IMG/VR virus record: IMGVR_UViG_3300020395_000009
Coordinates: 1 to 58,379 of that record
Strand: one strand, 5' to 3'
DNA: 58,379 nucleotides
Source: a virus
Positions 52,701-58,379 of this stretch are shown piece by piece. The number at the start of each line of letters is the position of its first letter. Position 1 is the first letter of the stretch. Position numbers and translations under genes: made by a program. The notes below the pieces were generated by a model. That model was not told the origin of the DNA. It saw only the letters and a program-made list of their open reading frames with translations, and did not search any database.

Positions 52701-54250
52701 GATTTGCACCTGATGCTGGTTTTGTATTACAGTCCTATGATGCTAGTGGTGGTGCAAGAGAGTGTTGGGCTAGAGTAGGTGGTACATCTAATACAGGTGG
52801 TCCTGGCGGAAGTAGTTCATATCAAACAAAGTGGGATTTGGATGGAAATCAATCGCAGACTGATACACAAAATATTAAATGGCCTATGAATGGTGGAAAT
52901 TATGGTGGTAATAATTTAGGTAATAATGATATAATATGGACTTGGAGAAGAGCAAAAGGATTCTTTGATTCTTGTTATTTTGGGTCAACTGGTAATGACA
53001 ATCAACCATATCCACATAATTTGGGTGTAGTTCCTGAAATGATATGGCAACGTAGAGTTAGTGGTAATCAAACTGGAATGTATGTGTATCATAAAGACCT
53101 ACCAGTTACACAATATCTAGAGACCTCGGCACAATCTGTTGCTACTAGTTCTGGTCTTTGGGGTGATGGTACTGTTCCTCATACAAAAACTCATTTTACA
53201 ATGGGTAGTGTTGCATCTAGTGGTCATGACAATGTTGCATTCTTGTTTGCAACTTGTCCTGGTCTTAGTAAGGTAGGAAAATATGATACATTAGCAAATG
53301 GAGATCCTCAAAATATTGATTGTGGATTTACTACTGGTGCTCGTGCAATAATAATAAAGAAAATTACTAATACTTCTTCTAGTGATGGATGGTTCTGTTT
53401 TGACAAGCAAAGAGGTATAGCTGATGCAACATCAGGTGCTTCTAGTGGTAGTATTACATTTACTGGTAATGTTACTGATACTCTAAGAGTAGTTGATCAG
53501 GGTGCTTTTAGGTTTGGAAATGGTCCATATACAATTGAGTTCTGGATTAAGACAACTGCAAATGCTGGTTGGATCATGTTTAATGCTGCTGCTAATAATG
53601 GATTTAGATTATGTATTGGTAATAATGGTGGTACTGGATCTAATAGTGGAAAAATAGAAATGAATGAACAAGTTGCTAATGCTGATGAGTATACTCGTTC
53701 AACAACAGCAATAAATGATGGAGTATGGCATCATGTTGCTTGCTCAAGACCAGATGGTGGACAAGTTAAAATATTCATTGATGGAACTCATGAAGCAACT
53801 GGTAATAGTTCTGGTAGGTCTATCAATAGTATGCAAGATTGTTACTTTGGTAGAAGACAAAGTGGTGGTGGTTGGGCATTTAATGGACAGTTATCAAACT
53901 TCCGTATAACAAATGAAACTTTATATACATCTAACTTTACACCTCCAACATCAGCATTGGCTCAAACTAGTGACACTAAGATGTTATTCATGCAGAGTAC
54001 TACAGATCCTCTTGCATCAACAGTAACTCCAGGTACAATTAGTTACACAGGAGCTACTATGTCGGCAAGTGGTGATAACCCATTCTCAAATGCTGTTACT
54101 CCTTATATGAGATTAGATGATACTGGTGTTCAAGTTACTGGTAGTAATCCTTGGATTAAGAGGACTGATACTGGGTTTAGGATTGAGAGTGGTGGTGGAA
54201 CTGAAATCAATGTCGCAAATGAGACATACATATATTATGCCATTGCATAA
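49772..54250 (+). CDS. large LamG and Gly-rich tail fibre adhesin (module B1)
   Basis: A 1492-residue protein. Predicted order: a short N-terminus (MSPILSRLSWAQGFGRRPYS); a LamG/concanavalin-like domain (about 48-263; FTVEWWEKRFP, GWHHYAFTVESLGG, FQGRVSNFRVTKG); a fibre domain (about 290-636; KGGMVWIKSRGQ, GFLMIKNLDQGNAGWVAIHR); a Gly-rich block (about 670-970; YTTPGSYTWTVPANCT, RIIWGNGRSFP); a second copy of the fibre domain type; and a second LamG domain (about 1223-1410; TIEFWIKTTANAGWIMFNAA, VWHHVACSRPDGG). LamG folds bind glycans, so this is probably a receptor-binding protein. Confidence 0.75.
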   Translation: MSPILSRLSWAQGFGRRPYSAPPGSAIFNNIEDFFSTYLYWGASATVSHIQKFGGGSPIPSTDSPFTGTGEGYNSIQFGLSETIEITTSSEFDFGSNESFTVEWWEKRFPLNSSTPIEKDPYMTVMDIGNTSAGLHIALNGQNTGTYWVKIGNGGTTILTEGTGVAADSGWHHYAFTVESLGGNQQEARFYRDGVEQASNTVNSITWGSSTDSWIVGGQKAYPASYNFQGRVSNFRVTKGICRYKANFSLPTKPFSDWADGANTYTLFVCCKSADILGADGAVFTNGAYTKKTRVKYLEKGGMVWIKSRGQAQQNTIVDTIRGRDKHIFPDANNSESTDQNNISAFTGDGFSVGNDSRVNNSSYYYASWSFARDPKFMDIVEYTGNGATSRYIDHALDNIPGFLMIKNLDQGNAGWVAIHRNAETQTATPGQGVCQLNTNHTTIWNLGDTPDAQYPSLGGPDNKTNQFHVTSNWNNYETSSGAGYLGTNNNGERYIAYIFAHDESADGMIRCGYFNTNGGGTSPVTGGNEAYNDIGWEPQWILTKEVCEDTTGFPGTTGDWLIWDDKRGVGKYARYLLANDNQHESGTSNLEMNFHARGFRVMNQANGRRFIYVAIRKGLLGNPKDTKRKAVDLFALAKGASSSSTYQGNNGGFVTNIVDSGSVEPPVGQTEYTTPGSYTWTVPANCTTIHIGMIGGGAGGGGGGGGGYSAAGGAGGGGAYANTVSVTPGENLTVDVGSGGNGGSGPQHPTAPGGNGTDSKVTNSSGVVLCHASGAVWQNNNRCDAGRMIVGDGGGLGGSDYTQSGQPPNNDSSRGGTTGGAGGNGNRMEGLDGNGNFAGGGGGYGTGGGGGGVAFSGSGVFTQTSVPNPSNSHNGAGTYDIINNNQVASPNYGTGRSGGTNGTAGSGGYWPNSGAGNGGNGGTYGGGGGGGRYGGVGGSGGGGMVRIIWGNGRSFPNSHGDQPTNTGTSTEVKTYGFAPDAGFVLQSYDASGGARECWARVGGTSNTGGPGGSSSYQTKWDLDGNQSQTDTQNIKWPMNGGNYGGNNLGNNDIIWTWRRAKGFFDSCYFGSTGNDNQPYPHNLGVVPEMIWQRRVSGNQTGMYVYHKDLPVTQYLETSAQSVATSSGLWGDGTVPHTKTHFTMGSVASSGHDNVAFLFATCPGLSKVGKYDTLANGDPQNIDCGFTTGARAIIIKKITNTSSSDGWFCFDKQRGIADATSGASSGSITFTGNVTDTLRVVDQGAFRFGNGPYTIEFWIKTTANAGWIMFNAAANNGFRLCIGNNGGTGSNSGKIEMNEQVANADEYTRSTTAINDGVWHHVACSRPDGGQVKIFIDGTHEATGNSSGRSINSMQDCYFGRRQSGGGWAFNGQLSNFRITNETLYTSNFTPPTSALAQTSDTKMLFMQSTTDPLASTVTPGTISYTGATMSASGDNPFSNAVTPYMRLDDTGVQVTGSNPWIKRTDTGFRIESGGGTEINVANETYIYYAIA

Positions 54251-54262
54251 ATATCTAAAAAG
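54246..54262 (+). promoter_or_regulatory. late promoter with shared fibre-gene leader, copy 2
   Basis: CATAAATA (54246-54253) followed by TCTAAAAAG; overlaps the stop of the 1492-residue gene, and ATG 54271 follows. Confidence 0.55.
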
Positions 54263-54270
54263 TACGAAAA

Positions 54271-55041
54271 ATGTCGCAGTTACAAGTTGATAACATTTAT
54301 AATAAGGATGGTACAGGTGCTCCTACTTTTCCAAAGGGTGCAAACTTTACTGAAGGTGCTGTAGTTTCTGGTGTTTTAACTGCAACTACAATGGGTTCTG
54401 CTAGTGATACCACTACTTTTCCTGGTAATATAGTAGTTCAGGGAACACAGACTATTATTAACTATGATGATTTTAATGTAAAGGATAAAACGATTGGTAT
54501 TTCTTCTACTGCTAGTCCTACAGATATTACAGCAGATGGGGCAGGTATAGAAATATATGGTACTACTCATAAGAAATTAACATATAATAATACTAAGAAA
54601 GGATTTGAGTTTAATGTTCCTCTTTCAACAGATGAGAATAGAATTGTAACTGCATCAGAAAAAGTAGTACAGGCATCAGGTAATACAGTAGGTTTACAAT
54701 ATAATAGTGGTGGTAATATTGCGGTTGTGACTGGTTCATCAGGTGATATTACTCTGAATGTAGAGAGTATTCCTGAGACTGCTGATTTTGATAATAATGC
54801 TATTTCTTTCTCTCTTGCTATCGTACAGGCAGGAACAGCAAGATCATGCACTACAGTTAACTTAAATGGATATACTGCTCCTATACGTTGGGCAGGTGGA
54901 TCTCTTGCTAGTGCAACGTCAGGATTAACAACGACAAGTGGAATGGATGTTTATAGTTTTACAGGAATCAATACAGTAGGGTCTGCTGCTACATGCACTA
55001 ATTATTATCTACTAGGTGCGGTTAATGGAGGATATGCTTAA
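54271..55041 (+). CDS. fibre module protein A2 (recurrent C-terminal domain)
   Basis: A 256-residue protein. The N-terminus SQLQVDNIYNKDGTGAPTFP is a fibre adaptor. A middle segment, IVVQGTQTIINYDDFNVKDK plus IGISSTASPTDITADGAGIE and HKKLTYNNTKKGFEFNVPLS, is shared with the partial gene at 57633. The C-terminal domain (about 145-256) is the same as in 49124-49771, ending in the identical VNGGYA. It overlaps the next gene by one base (TAATG). A homologue of module protein A1, with a longer N-terminus. Confidence 0.65.
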   Translation: MSQLQVDNIYNKDGTGAPTFPKGANFTEGAVVSGVLTATTMGSASDTTTFPGNIVVQGTQTIINYDDFNVKDKTIGISSTASPTDITADGAGIEIYGTTHKKLTYNNTKKGFEFNVPLSTDENRIVTASEKVVQASGNTVGLQYNSGGNIAVVTGSSGDITLNVESIPETADFDNNAISFSLAIVQAGTARSCTTVNLNGYTAPIRWAGGSLASATSGLTTTSGMDVYSFTGINTVGSAATCTNYYLLGAVNGGYA

Positions 55042-57596
55042 TGTCACCACTTCTGAATAGAGCCAACATAAGTTCTACCTATGGATCAAAAGTTGCTGCA
55101 CTAAGGAGACAAGCTAATGCTTCTTCTGGTGGTGGTAGTATTCCTGATGGTGAGGCAATATTTTTCACGCCAGGTAATGGTATTGCGTGGGTATGTCCTG
55201 CTGGTGTAACTGCAGCTAGAGTTGTTTGTGTTGGCGGTGGCGGTGGTGCTGGTAATAATGGTGGTGGAGGAGGCGGTGGTGCTGTAATGAAATATTATAC
55301 CAATTTAGTACCAGGAACGACTTATACTTTAGATGTAGGTACTGCTGGAGATGAGAATCGGAATAGTGGTGGTTTAGATGGCACAGAGAGTAAATTTTAT
55401 GGACCTAATGGTCAAACAATAGAAGCAACAGGTGGACAAGGTGGTGCTTCTAGTTCAGCTCAAGGTAATACAGCTAATGGTGGACAAGGAATTGGTGGAG
55501 ATATAAACGGTACTGGAGGAAAAGGATATCCTTCTGCAAATGATCCTATGGGTGGATGGGGTTGGCCTTTTGTACCATCAGATGATGCATGTGGATCAAA
55601 CGGTGGTGCTGGTGGAGGTGGATATGGTGCAGATAATGGATGGGCTGGACATGGTGGATCGGGAAGTATGTACGCTGGTGGAGGCGGTGGTGGAGGATCA
55701 GATAATGAATGTGGTGGTGATGGTGGACCTGGAGGAGAATTAGCAATAGGTGGTTATACACAAAGAGCCATGGGAGGTGGTGGTGGAGGTACTGATGGTA
55801 CTCATCTTTCATCTGATACTCGTGATGGATCTGGTGGTGGAACATTAGGTGGTTATGGTGGAGTCTATGGTGGTAATACTGGAGAAAACAAAGATAGTGC
55901 TGTAGGTGGTTCTGGTGGTAATTATGGTGGAACAAATGGTGGAATAGGTGGTACAGGATCAGGTCAACAAGGTGGTGGAGGAGGTGGTGGTTCCTTTGGT
56001 GGTGGAGGAGCTGCTGGAAGATATAATAGTAATGGAATTGGTGGAGGTGGTGGTGCTGGATTAGTTTATATAAAACACGGAAAAGATTTTGATGGTACAG
56101 ATGTAGGTGCTCATTACCCAGTAGCAACTACATTTAATGGAAGATTTGAGAAGATATATCATACTTGCAACTTTACAGATAATGGTACTTCACAGGTAAG
56201 AGCACCTTATGGAATACGTGCAGGTGACTTATTGATTATTATGGAATATGGTCCTGATGTTACTTCTAGTATCACTGGTAATATTCCTACTGGATTTACT
56301 CTTTGTACTCAAAGTTCTGAACATGCTGCTGTTGACCAGAGATTGTTTTATAGGGTAGCAGATGGTACTGAGGGTGGTAATAACTATTATGGTCAGGTAG
56401 GATCTAATGAGGATACACATTTGTATGTGTTTAGAGGTCCAGTTCCTCTTAGTAATGTTAGTGAGCAGCAAGCAACATATAGTGATAATCAAACGGGTAG
56501 TGGTTGTGCATTAAGTATGACACTAAATCAACCATCTGCACCATATAGTCCTTATGTTTTCTCAGTTTGGACTGCTGGAACTAGAGGTTCTAATAACATG
56601 TATATTAGTGGAACAAACCCTGCTTCAACTTCAATAGGTGAGGGTGGTGGAAATGGATGGTATCATAATCCTAGTCTTAGGGGTAAGGGTGGTAATGAAG
56701 CTGAGTGTTTCTCATGGAGACTTGATGATACTTCTGGTGGATCAGTAAATAGGGACGTTGCTTGGACTTATGGATCTACTTCCAGAAATACTAGTTTAGC
56801 AATGGCATTAAATCTTGATTTTACACCACCACCAGCTGGACAAGCAGTATTAAATTCTGCAGGAAATGCAACTACATGGACATGTCCTGCAGGTGTACAT
56901 AGAGTTTCTGTTGTTTGTATTGGTGCTGGAGGTGGATGGACTGATGCTACAGGAGATACAACAATTACTTTTGGTAGTGTAACTCTTACTGCTGGTGGTG
57001 GTTATTCTCGGAATACTAATTCTGCTGCTGGTGGGTCAGCTAGTGGTGGTGATCAAAACTGGAGTGGTGGTGATGGAGCTTCATCTTCTTATGGAGCAGG
57101 TGGTGGAAGTGCTGCAGGATATAGTGGTCCTGGTCAACCTGGAGGTGGTGGAGGAACTCTGTGGGGTGCAAGTAATAGTCAATATACAACTGGTAGTGGA
57201 TCTGGTGCTGGAGGTGGATCATATACTGGTAATCCTCCAAATGGTGATAGTCAGGGACAACCAAGAGGTGGTGGTGGAGTAGGAATGTATGGTAAAGGTG
57301 CTGATGCAACCTTCTGGGGAAAAGGTGGATCTGGTGGTCAAGATTCTCAAAGTCATAATGGTGCAGATTATGGTGGTGGAGGAGGTGTTACGAACCAAAC
57401 TGGAACACGATCAGGCGGTGGTGGAGCATTATGTTGGAAGAATAGCATTCCAGTAACACCTGGCACAACTTATAATGCTTACGTTGGTGGCGGTGGGAAT
57501 GGAGGCACTGACATTGGTGCTGGTGGAGCTGGGCAAATAAGAATTATTTGGGGTTATAATAGAACTTTCCCGAATAATAACACTGCTGATGTATAG
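55041..57596 (+). CDS. Gly-rich tail fibre adhesin (module B2)
   Basis: An 851-residue protein starting MSPLLNRANISSTYGSKVAA, like MSPILSR of B1. It has two Gly-rich blocks: about 40-365 (IAWVCPAGVTAARVVCVGGG, with polyglycine repeats) and about 597-851 (TTWTCPAGVHRVSVVCIGAG, ATFWGKGGSGG, RIIWGYNRTFP). Between them lies a beta-rich domain (about 375-590; GIRAGDLLIIMEYGPDV, DTHLYVFRGPVPLS, SLAMALNLDFTPPP) of a type seen in phage and bacterial adhesins. The second block is nearly the same as that of the 31394-35044 fibre. LamG domains of B1 are absent, so the two modules likely bind different receptors. Confidence 0.7.
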   Translation: MSPLLNRANISSTYGSKVAALRRQANASSGGGSIPDGEAIFFTPGNGIAWVCPAGVTAARVVCVGGGGGAGNNGGGGGGGAVMKYYTNLVPGTTYTLDVGTAGDENRNSGGLDGTESKFYGPNGQTIEATGGQGGASSSAQGNTANGGQGIGGDINGTGGKGYPSANDPMGGWGWPFVPSDDACGSNGGAGGGGYGADNGWAGHGGSGSMYAGGGGGGGSDNECGGDGGPGGELAIGGYTQRAMGGGGGGTDGTHLSSDTRDGSGGGTLGGYGGVYGGNTGENKDSAVGGSGGNYGGTNGGIGGTGSGQQGGGGGGGSFGGGGAAGRYNSNGIGGGGGAGLVYIKHGKDFDGTDVGAHYPVATTFNGRFEKIYHTCNFTDNGTSQVRAPYGIRAGDLLIIMEYGPDVTSSITGNIPTGFTLCTQSSEHAAVDQRLFYRVADGTEGGNNYYGQVGSNEDTHLYVFRGPVPLSNVSEQQATYSDNQTGSGCALSMTLNQPSAPYSPYVFSVWTAGTRGSNNMYISGTNPASTSIGEGGGNGWYHNPSLRGKGGNEAECFSWRLDDTSGGSVNRDVAWTYGSTSRNTSLAMALNLDFTPPPAGQAVLNSAGNATTWTCPAGVHRVSVVCIGAGGGWTDATGDTTITFGSVTLTAGGGYSRNTNSAAGGSASGGDQNWSGGDGASSSYGAGGGSAAGYSGPGQPGGGGGTLWGASNSQYTTGSGSGAGGGSYTGNPPNGDSQGQPRGGGGVGMYGKGADATFWGKGGSGGQDSQSHNGADYGGGGGVTNQTGTRSGGGGALCWKNSIPVTPGTTYNAYVGGGGNGGTDIGAGGAGQIRIIWGYNRTFPNNNTADV
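57302..57337 (+). repeat. 36-base exact direct repeat, copy 2
   Basis: Identical to 32674-32709; codes DATFWGKGGSGG in the second Gly-rich block of the 851-residue fibre. Confidence 0.85.
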
Positions 57597-57606
57597 TTGT
57601 TAACAA

Positions 57607-57623
57607 CATAAATACCTAAAAAG
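57607..57623 (+). promoter_or_regulatory. late promoter with shared fibre-gene leader, copy 3
   Basis: CATAAATA (57607-57614) followed by CCTAAAAAG; ATG 57633 follows after 9 bases. Directly upstream is the palindrome GTTGTTAACAAC. Confidence 0.55.
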
Positions 57624-57632
57624 TAATAAAAA

Positions 57633-58379
57633 ATGTCATCTCTAAATGTTGATACCATAAAGAATAGAACTGGAACGGCAGGTCCGACAATTGCTGGTGA
57701 TACTCAGATATCTGGTGGTGGTCTAACTCTTAGTGGTACTATAATCGCACAGGCTGGTATCGTAACGAATCTACAGGTTAATGGTAGACTCTCAGTTGCT
57801 GGTACGATGACCACAATTGATACAGAAGAATTAAATATAAAGGATAAATTAGTTGGTATTGGTTCTACAGCAACACCTACAGATGCATTAGCAGATGGTT
57901 CTGGTATTCAGATTTTTGGAACAACAGATAAGAAATTAACATATAATAATACAAAGGGAGCATTTGAGTTTAATATCCCTCTTAATACTGGTATTATAAC
58001 TGCGACTACATTTACTGGTACTACTGTAAATGCAGATACATTAAATCCAACAGATACTAGATTAAAAAATGTTGCAGAGAAAGTTACTAGAGTTGGTGGT
58101 AATACTGTTACCTTAAACTATGATACTTCAACATCTAATATTGGATTTACAACCAATCCTACAGGAGATATTACATTAGAGATTAACAATATTCCTACTA
58201 CTAGTGACTTTGATGATCACACATTGACATTTAGTGTGTTTGTTCAACAGACGGGAATAGCACAAACATGTAATGTCGTTAAGTTGAATGGTGTTACTAA
58301 ATCTATTCGTTGGAATGGTGGTACTGTTGGTGCATCATCTACAGAAGCATATGATATTTTTAACTTTGTTGGAATCAAT
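57633..58379 (+). CDS. fibre module protein A3, partial (3' end outside window)
   Basis: Frame open from ATG 57633 to the window end (249 codons, no stop). It starts SSLNVDTIKNRTGTAGPTIA and shares with A2 the segments LNIKDKLVGIGSTATPTDAL, DKKLTYNNTKGAFEFNIPLN and the C-terminal domain (GDITLEINNIPTTSDFDDHT, VTKSIRWNGGTVGASSTEAY, NFVGIN). By comparison with A1 and A2, only about 20 residues are missing at the end. An MSPLL-type B3 adhesin gene would be expected right after it. Confidence 0.65.
   Translation, partial: MSSLNVDTIKNRTGTAGPTIAGDTQISGGGLTLSGTIIAQAGIVTNLQVNGRLSVAGTMTTIDTEELNIKDKLVGIGSTATPTDALADGSGIQIFGTTDKKLTYNNTKGAFEFNIPLNTGIITATTFTGTTVNADTLNPTDTRLKNVAEKVTRVGGNTVTLNYDTSTSNIGFTTNPTGDITLEINNIPTTSDFDDHTLTFSVFVQQTGIAQTCNVVKLNGVTKSIRWNGGTVGASSTEAYDIFNFVGIN

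Noticed and set aside
55546-56127. 193-codon minus-strand frame, very His/Leu-rich
   Set aside because: Complement of GGTGGT-type codons of the Gly-rich adhesin; compositional shadow.
57596-57607. 12-base palindrome GTTGTTAACAAC
   Set aside because: Sits between a stop codon and a late promoter; too short for a terminator and without T-run. Possibly an operator, but one copy in AT-rich DNA is weak evidence.
1-58379. tRNA genes, integrase, insertion sequences, psbA/psbD or talC
   Set aside because: None was seen when reading the window. tRNAs were checked by eye only, so a weak one could be missed.

Overview
The window is a 58.4 kb AT-rich segment of a T4-like myovirus, almost certainly a cyanophage of marine Synechococcus or Prochlorococcus. 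The evidence is a set of T4 core homologues in their divergent cyanophage forms (gp32, gp33, gp59, gp53, gp48, gp4, gp54, gp26, gp27-like, gp5), T4-type late promoters (TATAAATA and close variants), a CP12-like Calvin-cycle regulator and a DUF1825-type protein otherwise typical of cyanobacteria. No tRNA, CRISPR array, insertion sequence, integrase or photosystem gene was seen. No stretch over 300 bases lacks a gene.

Layout. 1-2489 (+): end of a replication/recombination block (PD-(D/E)XK exonuclease 3' end, gp33, a small protein, gp59, DUF1825, gp32). 2490-5332 (-): a short inverted block (gp53, gp48, an unknown, gp4) meeting gp32 tail to tail with no gap; the gp32 terminator lies inside gp53. 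5365-24883 (+): tail tube initiator, gp26 and a small protein joined by a possible -1 frameshift, two tape-measure-like proteins (one with collagen-like repeats), hub gp27-like, CP12-like, gp5 OB-fold protein, a 2237-residue beta-rich protein, a spike protein and a chaperone-like protein. 24911-40623 (+): two small genes and a long run of tail fibre and adhesin genes, including two adjacent proteins with about 91 cysteines in 931 residues. 40701-48281: a sugar cassette of nine translationally coupled plus-strand genes (GT9 glycosyltransferase, carbamoyltransferase, GmhB-like phosphatase, nucleotide-sugar dehydratase, HldE-like nucleotidyltransferase and kinase as separate genes, a small HAD protein, a 2OG-Fe(II) oxygenase, a cupin) facing an HldD-like epimerase on the minus strand. 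48366-58379 (+): more fibre genes, arranged as a tandemly repeated two-gene module, each copy led by a late promoter, the third cut by the window edge.

How it fits together. The first block supports replication, recombination and late transcription. The structural blocks build baseplate, tail and an unusually large adhesin set. The cassette encodes most of an ADP-heptose route plus a GT9 transferase and a carbamoyltransferase. Its position between fibre genes suggests the phage makes an activated, perhaps carbamoylated, heptose and attaches it either to its own adhesins or to the host surface. This last point is inference. The best candidates for undescribed biology are the Cys/Trp-rich protein pair, the heptose/carbamoyl/2OG cassette, the CP12-like gene inside the baseplate cluster, and the possible gp26 frameshift.
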